Shown: piece after piece, positions 33,654 to 42,478 of the stretch | How positions within the stretch are numbered: position 1 is the stretch's first letter | Layout: every line of letters begins with the position of its first letter | Source: Deltaproteobacteria bacterium | Lineage (GTDB): Bacteria > CG2-30-53-67 | Length of the DNA: 64,000 nt | Direction of reading: 5' to 3' | NCBI GenBank assembly: GCA_013151235.1 | Contig: JAADIO010000035.1 | Span: 1-64,000, forward strand | Made by a program: the position numbers and the translations under genes | Notes under the pieces: generated by a model | Told to the model about the DNA's origin: nothing | Seen by the model: only the letters and a program-made list of their open reading frames with translations | Database searches by the model: none

Positions 33654-36047
33654 TCAGCATTTCCCGGAAGAGATCAACACCTCCGAAATCTCCCGTACTC
33701 GTTCCATCTTCGTTTCCACTTGGCGAACCAGAGCGGCAGAATCGCTCCAACCTTTCTCCAAGAATGACAAAGGAACGTCGAGGGACGTTCCAACCTCTTC
33801 CGGCAAACCGATAAGACAGAGCATCCCCCTAAGATCATTGAAAAAACGCTTTGTCGAAAAGAGGACATCATACAATCCGGCATGCACCGGGTCCTTCTCT
33901 TTCAGGAGCAAAAGCGTTCGGATCGGAGATGTTTCATAAATCTCAAATCGGGCCTTCAACAGACAGATCACCAGAGAAATATCAAAGATCCCGCCCTTGC
34001 CCTGCTTGAGGTCACACTCCCCCGCCAGGGTATCTGCATAGTCATGCCGTTCCTGCAATTCCCGGACAAGATCGCGGACCAGCCGTTCCTTGTCCCGGAA
34101 AACCCTTCCCGCAATGATCTCCTCTTCAAAGCGCCGGTGCAACACCGAATCTCCGAAGACCCGTCGGGCCCCCAACAATTCGGTCCTTTCAATATAGTCC
34201 TCGGGTTCACGCCGATCGAGATAGGCCGCAAGCGCATTGAAGGGGATCACAAAAGTTCCGATCTTTTCCGCAATCCGATGATGAGGGAAATTCCCGACAC
34301 GGGTCAGTTCCCGGTGCATCCGGTGAACGGCGCCCTGCAGGGACGCCGGGTCCAGACGGTCGGGATCACAGAGAACGAACATGTCGTAATCATTGTCAAG
34401 AGCACGTCCCTCGGCATTGCCCCCCGTTGCATAGATCGCGAAACCGGAACGCCCGGTAATTCCCGCCTCCCGGCAGGCAAACCGCACCAGGTACCGGACA
34501 TATCGATCCATATAGCCGGCGCGGGCAAAACGCTTCGTCCGAACGGCATGCAGGGCATAGCTCAAAAACGACAGGTCATGACAGTCATGAAGGGTTTCAT
34601 AGCAATCGGGAAAGACAACGGTCCCGGCAAGGGAGGCATAGATTCTTCCCGCAGTCCGACGAAAACGCCCGGGATCGGGAATTCCTTCCGAGGGGAGAAC
34701 ATCCCGTTTGACAAGACGGAGGATCTTTCTTTCGATTCGTCGCCTGCAAAAGACCTGAATGAATTCAATATACTTTTTGAACTCCTCTTTAAAAAGGCCG
34801 GAAACCTCCCGGATCCGCCTGGAATAGCGGAAATAGCTTCGGAGCAGGACCGTCGAGGGGTGAACCCCTTCCGGTTCCCCGTACCCCATCAGGAGGGCCA
34901 CACGGTCCAGAGCCGCCCGGCAATGTGCATCGGTATAAAAGACCCCCTCCTCCTGAGCATAGATCAGATGCAGAAGAAAACGGAGGAGTTCCATAAAGGC
35001 CAGAGACTCTTCCAGGGAGGCATACTCCTCCTGCATGGCAGGGTCCATCCGCTGCAAGCTCTTGAAGACCTTCCAGAAATGTCCCCCCACGATACCAAGG
35101 TTTGCCCGCCGGGCGGCAATCAGGATTTTGGCCAGCCGGAGACCGTCCACCTTGGGGACGATCTCCCCGCTGCGGGTCCGGTGGGCGGCCAGAGAGCGGA
35201 TCTCTTCCACCACCCCCCGAATGAATCCTTCATAGTAACGGTTATCCAGGCCGGCCCGGTAAGTATACCTCCGCACCACCCGCTCCTGAAACTCCTCGAA
35301 GAGAGAAATACTTCCCGCAATCGGCACGGCCCCGAAGAGCTGGGTAATCACAACCAGGTTCGTCCGTTCCACATCCATGAGTTCTTCATAGACATCGATA
35401 CAGGCGGAAAACCACTTGGAGCCGGAGTGTTCCGACAGATAGAAATGCATCTGCGTCGCCCGGCGGTACATCTCCCGGTTGAGCTTCCCCACCAGGCGGT
35501 TCAGCGCGGCCAGGTCACCGCCTGCACGGTGAATAATCCCGACATCAATATCATCCTGGTCCCGCCGGGCACCCACGTGACAGATCACAAACTCGGGAAG
35601 GTTCTCCTCCCCTTCCGAAAGGATATCAAGAAACGACCGGATCAGAGCGGAATAGAGGAGGGAGAACTTCGCTTCCGCTCGCAGCAATACCTCCTTGTAG
35701 GAAGCCGTCCGGTTCGTCACGCGGGGACGATCTTTTTCCAGCAATGCGAGACAGTCAAGGTTCAGGAAAATTAACTGGAGTGCGTAATAACAACCGAGAA
35801 GATCTAAAGCTTCCTCACGGCTCCGGGCAAGATGACGGATCAGCTCCATTTCCTCCACGCAGAAGGGAGAAATCCTGTCGAGGCGAACCAGGGAGAGAAC
35901 CCGTCCTTTTTCCATTCGGTCAAGCAGTTGGGGGAGGAACCTTGAAATGATGTGAAGATTTTTCCGGTAATGATTTCCCAGAAGCGAAGCTTTCCCGATC
36001 CGTTCCGTAAGGCGGGCCTCAATCCGGCAGCGTTCACGTTCCGGCAT
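33654..36047 (-). CDS. GlnD/GlnE-like protein with two nucleotidyltransferase domains
   Basis: The 797-residue protein has two regions resembling the nucleotidyltransferase fold: ICHVGARRDQDDIDVGII near 167-184 and GFAIYATGGNAEGRALDNDY then DMFVLCD near 515-542 (both with the D-x-D pair). A stretch DLKQGKGGIFDISLVICLL near the C-terminus resembles the GPGGIRDIEF motif of glutamine synthetase adenylyltransferase. Long helical regions join them. The overall order is like GlnE, but core motifs are weak and there is no glnA or glnB nearby, so the target is unknown. A MITE-like element lies just upstream. Confidence 0.65.
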   Translation of the reverse strand: MPERERCRIEARLTERIGKASLLGNHYRKNLHIISRFLPQLLDRMEKGRVLSLVRLDRISPFCVEEMELIRHLARSREEALDLLGCYYALQLIFLNLDCLALLEKDRPRVTNRTASYKEVLLRAEAKFSLLYSALIRSFLDILSEGEENLPEFVICHVGARRDQDDIDVGIIHRAGGDLAALNRLVGKLNREMYRRATQMHFYLSEHSGSKWFSACIDVYEELMDVERTNLVVITQLFGAVPIAGSISLFEEFQERVVRRYTYRAGLDNRYYEGFIRGVVEEIRSLAAHRTRSGEIVPKVDGLRLAKILIAARRANLGIVGGHFWKVFKSLQRMDPAMQEEYASLEESLAFMELLRFLLHLIYAQEEGVFYTDAHCRAALDRVALLMGYGEPEGVHPSTVLLRSYFRYSRRIREVSGLFKEEFKKYIEFIQVFCRRRIERKILRLVKRDVLPSEGIPDPGRFRRTAGRIYASLAGTVVFPDCYETLHDCHDLSFLSYALHAVRTKRFARAGYMDRYVRYLVRFACREAGITGRSGFAIYATGGNAEGRALDNDYDMFVLCDPDRLDPASLQGAVHRMHRELTRVGNFPHHRIAEKIGTFVIPFNALAAYLDRREPEDYIERTELLGARRVFGDSVLHRRFEEEIIAGRVFRDKERLVRDLVRELQERHDYADTLAGECDLKQGKGGIFDISLVICLLKARFEIYETSPIRTLLLLKEKDPVHAGLYDVLFSTKRFFNDLRGMLCLIGLPEEVGTSLDVPLSFLEKGWSDSAALVRQVETKMERVREISEVLISSGKC

Positions 36048-36093
36048 AATCCCCTCTCCCGGGAGAAAAGATGTGTTTCAGGTCCGGTGAAAA

Positions 36094-36298
36094 CTTAGTA
36101 GTCCTGTTCGTAAATACTGTGACGCACCGAGAGGATTGCAGGATGGCCTCATCAGGGCGTGTAACAAAGGCATACCCCTGTGGTACTGCAGAGAGCACAA
36201 CGTAGAGGAAGAAGCCGTCCTGCGGCACTCAAATGCCTGCCTGTGCGGGCGGGCCGCACGCAGACAGGCCACCGTATTTACGAATAGGGCCCCTTAGA
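36094..36298 (-). mobile_element. MITE-like element, copy B
   Basis: About 205 bp, inverted relative to copy A at 30244-30426 and about 75-80% similar by eye, with a roughly 20-bp longer middle. Terminal inverted repeats are GTCCTGTTCGTAAATACTGT (left) and, reversed, GGCCCTATTCGTAAATACGG (right). The same hairpin-forming GC segment is present near 36231-36270. Its right end includes the TAA stop of the OB/HD gene. Confidence 0.7.
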
Positions 36299-37328
36299 AG
36301 AGGGTCGGAGGGTCCTCCGCCCGGGCCTTCTCTTCTTCCACCGGTTTCTCCAGCGAGAGCGGTGGAGATTTCTCCGATTCCCGTTTCCGGTCAAACCCCT
36401 TGAAAACATACTGACCAAGAAGGGAATGATACTTGCTCCATCGTTCCGGGGAAGGATCGGCCATGAGCTGACGGAAGACTTGCACCTTGGCATCAAGATC
36501 GTCCAACATGTGGAGTACGAGGGCCTCCAGGGTCATCGGTTTAACCGGTGAACCGAACTCCTCCCGACCGTGATGGGAGAGCAGAAGATGTTTTAAAAGG
36601 AGCGCCTTCTCTTCCGGAAAGGAGGGCAGAGACCGGATCACTTCGGAGATCCACTCGAGTTCGATGGAAATATGCCCGAGGAGCCGCCCTCGATCCGAAT
36701 AATCGAAGCCGCGAAGATAGGTAAGCTCTTCCACCTTCCCCAGGTCATGCAGAAGGATGCCGGTCCGGAGGAGATCCCGGTCCAGCTCGGGATAATGGGG
36801 GGCCACCCGTTCCCCTAATCCAAAGAGGGAGAGCGTATGTTCGAGAAGACCGCCCAAGTAGGCATGATGCATCGCCTTGGCGGCAGGCGCCCGGCGCATC
36901 TTGTCTGCAAGGGAGGGGTCCTCGAAGATAGACTGCAGGAGTTTCCGGTAGTCGGGATCCGCCACCGTCTCCCGTGCCGCCGTCAACGCCGTCCACATTT
37001 CCTCCGGGTCCCGGGCGGAAGAAGGAAGAAAATCAGCAGGATCAATCGTTGCATCCTCCACACGGACGAGGGACTGCAGGCTCATCTGGAGTTTTCCGTT
37101 ATACTCCGTAACCTGCCCCGCCACCTGAAGAAAGTCCCCTTTCGAAAATTCCTGCGCCACCCGGTCGGCCTTCTCCCAAACCTTGGCATCGATCTCGCCG
37201 GAACGGTCACCTAATTTCACCGTTAAAAATGGTTTGCCTGCCCGCGTCGTGGCCAAACTCTTTGCCCGTACCAGATAGATTCCGCTGACCTTTTGTCCCT
37301 CCGCCAGTTCTGCAATCCTGCATCCCAT
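36294..37328 (-). CDS. OB-fold/HD-domain protein, YhaM-like 3'-5' exoribonuclease
   Basis: The 344-residue protein has an N-terminal OB nucleic-acid-binding domain (KPFLTVKLGDRSGEIDAKVW near 32-51) and an HD phosphohydrolase domain: HHAYLGGLLEHTLSLFGL, LLHDLGKVEELTY, LLSHHGREEFGSP. This order matches the YhaM/CvfA-like exonucleases that act on RNA and single-stranded DNA. The last residues and stop fall at the edge of the MITE-like element, but the HD core is intact. Confidence 0.85.
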   Translation of the reverse strand: MGCRIAELAEGQKVSGIYLVRAKSLATTRAGKPFLTVKLGDRSGEIDAKVWEKADRVAQEFSKGDFLQVAGQVTEYNGKLQMSLQSLVRVEDATIDPADFLPSSARDPEEMWTALTAARETVADPDYRKLLQSIFEDPSLADKMRRAPAAKAMHHAYLGGLLEHTLSLFGLGERVAPHYPELDRDLLRTGILLHDLGKVEELTYLRGFDYSDRGRLLGHISIELEWISEVIRSLPSFPEEKALLLKHLLLSHHGREEFGSPVKPMTLEALVLHMLDDLDAKVQVFRQLMADPSPERWSKYHSLLGQYVFKGFDRKRESEKSPPLSLEKPVEEEKARAEDPPTLF

Positions 37329-37436
37329 TTCGCTCCCCTTCCATGGAAAAGATTCGGTGGCATCCCGCCTTCGTCGGTTTCCGGCATGCTACTATATCTT
37401 TTTCCATGGGGAAGTTCAAGCAGAAGACAGAATCAT

Positions 37437-38225
37437 TCATCTATGTTGTCGGGACCGGCGGGGAATCCCGAAGATCCCGACGAGACCTATCCCCAGGAGG
37501 AAGAGACTGGCCGGTTCCGGAACGGCACTTATTTGATGTATCTCCGCAGGGGAGAGACAGTAATCATAAATTTCAAGATCGTCAAGCATCCCCGAGAAGT
37601 ACCAGGGATTGTTTCCCCCTTCCATGCGGGTCATCCCCATGATCATCGGGGAACCGGTCCTGCTGTAGTTGAAGACATACCCCTGGCTGCCGACCGGCAC
37701 CCCATCGATGTAGAGGTACATGTTCCCGAACTGAAAGGCCGTTGTCAAATGGTGCCATTGACCGTCATTGACGGCAAAGGGAGACTCTATGACGGCCACT
37801 TTCGTACCTGCACGAGGGCTCTCGTCCAGGGCCACATGAGCCTTGCCGTCGACCATCCTGACGGAGAAACCATGATTGGTCCCGTACCAGGCATCAGGAT
37901 CGGAGCTGAAGATCGTCCCGATCGAGGTCTGAGTGGTCTGAAACCAGGTAGCGAAGGTAAAGACCGCCGGCTGCAGGACATCATCGAAATGGACATAGTC
38001 GTCGACACCATCGAAGGAAAGAGCACCCGCCGGGTTGCCAAAACGGTCGGCAACAAAGGTCCCCCCCATCACCGTCCCGTCATAACCATTTCCCGTGGCA
38101 TCCATGGCGTTTCCATCAAAGGGAAAGTAAGCCACCGGTCCATCAATCGGTGCAGCACCCACGGGCTGCCAGGCAAAGAGAATGCAGGGCATCAGGAGAA
38201 GGATAGAGAGGATCTTTTTCATCAT
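37437..38225 (-). CDS. Secreted LamG-domain protein with PEP-CTERM sorting signal
   Basis: The 262-residue protein has a signal peptide (MMKKILSILLLMPCILFAWQ), a concanavalin/LamG-like fold (SFDGVDDYVHFDDVLQPAVF, WHHLTTAFQFGNMYLYIDG) and a C-terminal exosortase signal: VPEPASLFLLGIGLVGIFG followed by PRRSRQHR. Family knowledge: such proteins are exported, cut by exosortase and usually tied to exopolysaccharide or biofilm. No exosortase gene lies in the window; the O-acetylation genes at the left end would fit an exopolysaccharide context. Confidence 0.9.
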   Translation of the reverse strand: MMKKILSILLLMPCILFAWQPVGAAPIDGPVAYFPFDGNAMDATGNGYDGTVMGGTFVADRFGNPAGALSFDGVDDYVHFDDVLQPAVFTFATWFQTTQTSIGTIFSSDPDAWYGTNHGFSVRMVDGKAHVALDESPRAGTKVAVIESPFAVNDGQWHHLTTAFQFGNMYLYIDGVPVGSQGYVFNYSRTGSPMIMGMTRMEGGNNPWYFSGMLDDLEIYDYCLSPAEIHQISAVPEPASLFLLGIGLVGIFGIPRRSRQHR

Positions 38226-38554
38226 CGGCTCCTTTCATAAAGAATGATTGAGAAAAGAGGGATTCGCTCCACGGTTCCGGAACCGGAAATCAGATTCCTT
38301 CCAATCCGTTCAAAAGCACAATACATGCCAACTTCTCCAGCAACCAGAAACCCGGAAGAAGGCCTTGTGAATCAAAGAGAAAGCCCGGAGTACCGGCACG
38401 ACCGAACGGGGAAGAACCCTCGTGTCGGATCAATATTCTGACAACCGTCAGATGTTCAACAAAAAAAGAAGAACCTTCCCCGGCCAGGAAAAACCGGAAC
38501 AGTGCTGCATCTGTTTCCGGCAAAATCGGGGGAAGCCCCGGAAAAAATTGGAGG

Positions 38555-38583
38555 TTGACGTGGAGGAGGTCCGACTGTATCCT
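38555..38583 (+). promoter_or_regulatory. Putative promoter of the two-component/efflux cluster
   Basis: TTGACG (38555-38560) and TATCCT (38578-38583) are spaced by 17 bp, 29 bp before the response regulator ATG. The 320 bp upstream to 38226 shows no gene I can support. Confidence 0.5.
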
Positions 38584-38611
38584 GCCTCAAGGAAGGAGAC
38601 ATACACTGTTA

Positions 38612-39289
38612 ATGCGTATCCTGCTGATCGAAGATGACGCAAAAACGGCAGAGTTTATCCTGAAGGGATTGCGTCAGGAAAATTATGCTGTCGATCATAC
38701 AACAAACGGAGAGGACGGGCTCCACCAGGCCTGCACCACTCCCTACGATGCAGCGGTTGTTGACGTCATGCTTCCGAAGCTGGACGGATTGGAAGTCATC
38801 CGGAAGATGCGCAACCGGGGGGTACAAACCCCGGTGATCATTCTCAGCGCCCGAAGTACAGTGCATGACCGTGTTTGCGGTCTGCAGGCAGGAGGAGATG
38901 ACTACCTTGTCAAGCCCTTTGCCTTTTCGGAATTAACAGCCCGGATCCAGGCGCTTCTTCGCCGATCCGCACCCGTCAATACTCCGATGACCCTGAGCGT
39001 CGGAGACCTCACAATGGACCTGGTACGTCGCAAGATCTTCCGCGGGGGAGTTTCCATCGAACTTCAGCCAAAGGAGATGGCCCTGCTCGAATACCTGATG
39101 CGGAACACGGGAAGGGTGATCTCCAAAACCATGATCATGGAGCATGTCTGGGATTACAATTTCGATCCCCAGACGAATGTCGTGGAATCCCGGATCTGCC
39201 GCCTGCGCGACAAGATAGACCGTCCGTTCAGGGAAAAGCTGATCCACACCATCCGGGGTATCGGATATGTCCTCGAGAAAAAAACATAG
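38612..39289 (+). CDS. OmpR/PhoB-family response regulator (CusR/CopR-like)
   Basis: The 225-residue regulator from ATG 38612 has a receiver domain (MRILLIEDDAKTAEFI; phospho-Asp in AAVVDVMLPKLDG; YLVKPF) and a C-terminal winged helix (ELQPKEMALLEYLMRNTGRV, ESRICRLRDKID, IRGIGYVLE). The subfamily resembles metal and envelope-stress regulators of the CusR/CopR group. It overlaps the histidine kinase gene by 23 bp and heads the efflux cluster, which it probably controls. Confidence 0.93.
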   Translation: MRILLIEDDAKTAEFILKGLRQENYAVDHTTNGEDGLHQACTTPYDAAVVDVMLPKLDGLEVIRKMRNRGVQTPVIILSARSTVHDRVCGLQAGGDDYLVKPFAFSELTARIQALLRRSAPVNTPMTLSVGDLTMDLVRRKIFRGGVSIELQPKEMALLEYLMRNTGRVISKTMIMEHVWDYNFDPQTNVVESRICRLRDKIDRPFREKLIHTIRGIGYVLEKKT

Positions 39290-40697
39290 ACCCTTCCGGA
39301 CCGTAACCTTCCGCCTCACCTTGGGATACGCGCTTCTTTTCAGCATCCTATCCGTAGCCGCCTTCGGCTGGGCATACATGGCGATCATATCCGGGTTCAA
39401 CGACCAGTTAGACCGCAACCTGAAGGGTGATACCGTAGAGTTCGAAACCCTCTACATGGAAAAGGGACTCGGCGCCCTGCAGAAGGAGTTCGACCGGGAA
39501 TCGGAATCGGACGGCAGGAACCGCGTATTCATGGAGCTGATCTCCGGGGACGGGAGGATACTGGCCGCATCGGACCTCGAGGCCTGGGGTTCCCTCCCTC
39601 CACGGCCCACCGCGGTGAAGGATAAACAGGAGCGGATCCGGTTCCGCACACTCACGCTTCCGGACCGGGAAGATCCCGTCCGCACCGTATGCAAGGAGAT
39701 CCCGGGCGGCAAGATCCTCCGCATAGGGAGGACCCGCGAAGAAAACGAAATCCTCGTGCGCAAGCTGAGGGAGATATTCGGAACCACATTGACCGTACTG
39801 ATCCTCCTCGGCGGACTGGGCGGCGGTGTGGCAGCGAGGCGTGCCATGGCAGGGGTGTCACGGGTCACGGAAACAGCCCTCAGGATCGGCCGGGGCCATC
39901 TATCCCGCAGGGTCCCGCCGGGCAACGAAGGAGAGGAGATCGAGGCCCTGGCCAGCGCCTTCAATGCCATGCTGGAACGTATCGACTCCCTCGTCTCAGG
40001 CCTGGAAGAGGTCATACACAACATCGCCCACGATCTGAGGAGCCCGCTGACGAGAATCCGCGGCATCGCCGAGACGACCCTGACCGGCCCGGATGACCCG
40101 GCAGCATACCGGGAGATGGCCGGAACGGTCGTGGAAGAGTGTGACCGCCTGGTCGGTCTTATCCAGACCCTGCTGGAGATAGCCGAAAACGATGCCGGCG
40201 CTGCGGAGATCCCCATGGCCGGGGTCGACATGGCCGGCCTGCTGAAGGATGCCGTCGAACTTTTCGAGGCGCCGGCCGAAGACAGGCGGATAGGGCTGGA
40301 AGCAAATATCTCCGGCGAACCGGTGCTTATCGACGGCGACCCGCGCCGTCTCCAGCGGGCCGTGGCAAACCTGCTCGACAACGCCATAAAGTACACCTCC
40401 CCGGGGGGGAGGATCAACGTATCGGCCCGCCGGGAGGATGGATCGGTCAGGATCGACATAACCGACACCGGAATCGGGATAGACCCGGACAAGCAATCCC
40501 GCATATTCGACCGTTTCTACCGCATCGCCCCGGCCCGCACCACTCCCGGGAACGGGCTCGGCCTGAGCCTCGCGCGATCCGTTATCAGGAGACACCACGG
40601 GGAGATCTCCGTCACCAGCACACCCGGAATGGGAAGCACCTTCACCATCCGGCTCCCCGCACGGAAGGATCATCCTGAAAATCATGATCCAGTATGA
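39267..40697 (+). CDS. Sensor histidine kinase with HAMP domain
   Basis: The 476-residue inner-membrane kinase has two membrane helices (about 14-37 and 172-190) flanking a periplasmic sensor of about 130 residues. A HAMP domain follows, then the phosphoacceptor VIHNIAHDLRSPLTRIRGIA, the N box NLLDNAIKYTSPGG, G1 box DITDTGIGID and G2 box PGNGLGLSLARSV. All catalytic boxes are present. Partner of the overlapping response regulator. Signal unknown; downstream ArnT and RND genes suggest an envelope-active compound or metal. Confidence 0.93.
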   Translation: MSSRKKHRPFRTVTFRLTLGYALLFSILSVAAFGWAYMAIISGFNDQLDRNLKGDTVEFETLYMEKGLGALQKEFDRESESDGRNRVFMELISGDGRILAASDLEAWGSLPPRPTAVKDKQERIRFRTLTLPDREDPVRTVCKEIPGGKILRIGRTREENEILVRKLREIFGTTLTVLILLGGLGGGVAARRAMAGVSRVTETALRIGRGHLSRRVPPGNEGEEIEALASAFNAMLERIDSLVSGLEEVIHNIAHDLRSPLTRIRGIAETTLTGPDDPAAYREMAGTVVEECDRLVGLIQTLLEIAENDAGAAEIPMAGVDMAGLLKDAVELFEAPAEDRRIGLEANISGEPVLIDGDPRRLQRAVANLLDNAIKYTSPGGRINVSARREDGSVRIDITDTGIGIDPDKQSRIFDRFYRIAPARTTPGNGLGLSLARSVIRRHHGEISVTSTPGMGSTFTIRLPARKDHPENHDPV

Positions 40698-40782
40698 CCG
40701 GATTGTCATGTTGGGGTCACGGCGGGAGCAAAGAAGACTGTTATGATACGGCCTTGATGAATAATCCGGAGGGAAAGAGCCT

Positions 40783-42438
40783 GTGAAACGCGCGGTCCCG
40801 GTCGCCCTGTCGGCCTTAATCATGTTTTACATCCTGCCCCTGGGAATCCGTCCCCTCATGATTCCTGATGAAACACGCTACGCGGAGATCCCCCGGGAAA
40901 TGCTGCAAACCGGGGACTGGGTGGTCCCCCGCCTTGACGGTCTCCGTTATTTCGAGAAACCGGTCCTGGGATACTGGATCGAAGCGGGAGCACAGTCGCT
41001 CTTCGGGCAGAACCGGTTCGCCGCCCGTTTTCCTTCGGCCCTCTCCGCCCTCCTGACCGCCTGGATGCTTTTCATCCTTGTCCGCAGGTTCGGCGGGGGA
41101 AGGTTGCCGGGAATCACGGCATTCTTCATCTGCCTGACCAGCCTGGAGGTCTTCCTGTTGGGAACCTTCAATGTCCTGGACGGTCTTTTCAGCCTCTTCC
41201 TTACGGCGGCCATGGTCTTATTTTTCTTCGCCCACAGAGAAACCGGCCCATGGAAGAAAGGCCGCCTTCTCGCCCTCTCCGGCGCATCCTGCGGGCTGGC
41301 CTTCCTGACCAAGGGCTTCCTGGCATTCGCCATCCCGGTCGCGGCTGTCGTTCCATACATGATCATGGAACGCAGGACGAAAGAGCTGCTCCGGGTTTTC
41401 CTGATTCCCGCCGTTTCTGCCCTGCTGGTCGCACTCCCCTGGTCCCTGGCCGTCTTCCGCAGGGCGCCCGATTTCTGGAGGCACTTCTTCTGGGTGGAAC
41501 ACATAAGGCGATTCTTTTCCGGCGACCCGCAACATCCCCAGCCGTTCTGGTTCTTCGTGCCCGTACTCCTGGCGGGAGCGCTCCCGTGGTCCTTGCTTTT
41601 CCCGGCCGCCTTCCGCGGACTGAAGGGAAGACGCCCCATGGATCCGCTCACCCGGTTCGCCCTGTGCTGGCTCCTGTTCCCCTTCATTCTCCTCTCCGCC
41701 TCGCACGGCAAACTGATCACCTACATCCTCCCCTGCTATCCGCCCCTCGCCGTACTGTTAGCGTCCGGACTGCACGCATATCCCGCAAAGGAAGAAAAAA
41801 AAGCATTCACCGCGGCGGCACCGGCCGCGGCAGGCCTTGCAGCACTCCTTGCAGCGTTCCCGGTCTTCATCCGGTGGACCCGGCTTCCCGGAGTGCCGGG
41901 TTACGGACCCGGGGAGGCCATGAAATGGGCGGCCGCATCCCTTCTTCTACTGGGCGCAGCCCTCTTCTTTCTCTTTTCGGCGCGATCAGGGCAGCGGGAG
42001 AACCGGCCGGCGCTTTACACTATCGCCGCCTGTCTCATGCTGGCTTCCATATATTTTTCGGTCCCGGACCGGATCCTGCAGGCCAGGTCTCCGGGGCCTT
42101 TCCTGCTGAGTCACAAGAAGGAGGCAACGGGCAGGACCATCCTGGTCTCGGAGGGAGGGCTCGCACCGGCCCTTTGCTGGTACTACAAAAGGAACGATGT
42201 CCTCATCCTCGAAGACGAGGCGGGTGAGCTGAAGTACGGTCTTGGTTACCCCGATGCCGAAGACCATGGAATAAGCCTCGGGCGGCTCGCCGAACTCGTG
42301 CGCGAAACCTCCGGGACGGGCCGCCGGGTCGTCCTGGTCGGCAGGACCCGTCTGTACGAATCCTGGAGGAAGGTCCTTCCCGAACCGGTCAGTGAAGAGA
42401 AAGATGTGACGGGGACATTCATCATCGCCGGGTTCTGA
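40783..42438 (+). CDS. ArnT-like glycosyltransferase (GT83/PMT family)
   Basis: GTG 40783 is preceded by GGAGGG. The 551-residue polytopic protein has the family loop PDETRYAEIPREMLQTGDWV then VPRLDGLRYFEKPVLGYW, with the catalytic Asp-Glu near residues 27-28, followed by about eleven hydrophobic segments and a C-terminal soluble part. ArnT moves aminoarabinose from undecaprenyl phosphate to lipid A, lowering polymyxin binding. No arnABCD genes are near, so the sugar donor is unknown and another hexose or pentose is possible. Confidence 0.88.
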   Translation: MKRAVPVALSALIMFYILPLGIRPLMIPDETRYAEIPREMLQTGDWVVPRLDGLRYFEKPVLGYWIEAGAQSLFGQNRFAARFPSALSALLTAWMLFILVRRFGGGRLPGITAFFICLTSLEVFLLGTFNVLDGLFSLFLTAAMVLFFFAHRETGPWKKGRLLALSGASCGLAFLTKGFLAFAIPVAAVVPYMIMERRTKELLRVFLIPAVSALLVALPWSLAVFRRAPDFWRHFFWVEHIRRFFSGDPQHPQPFWFFVPVLLAGALPWSLLFPAAFRGLKGRRPMDPLTRFALCWLLFPFILLSASHGKLITYILPCYPPLAVLLASGLHAYPAKEEKKAFTAAAPAAAGLAALLAAFPVFIRWTRLPGVPGYGPGEAMKWAAASLLLLGAALFFLFSARSGQRENRPALYTIAACLMLASIYFSVPDRILQARSPGPFLLSHKKEATGRTILVSEGGLAPALCWYYKRNDVLILEDEAGELKYGLGYPDAEDHGISLGRLAELVRETSGTGRRVVLVGRTRLYESWRKVLPEPVSEEKDVTGTFIIAGF

Positions 42439-42478
42439 CCCATGACGGGCGGGGCCCTTTCCGGAAAGATGTGAAATC

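Noticed and set aside
33882-35774. A 630-codon plus-strand frame opposite the nucleotidyltransferase gene
   Set aside because: Antisense shadow, Arg/Pro/Gln-rich without recognisable motifs; the minus strand encodes a coherent two-domain protein.
38226-38554. A small gene in the gap before the response regulator
   Set aside because: Short open frames on both strands lack ribosome sites and recognisable features.
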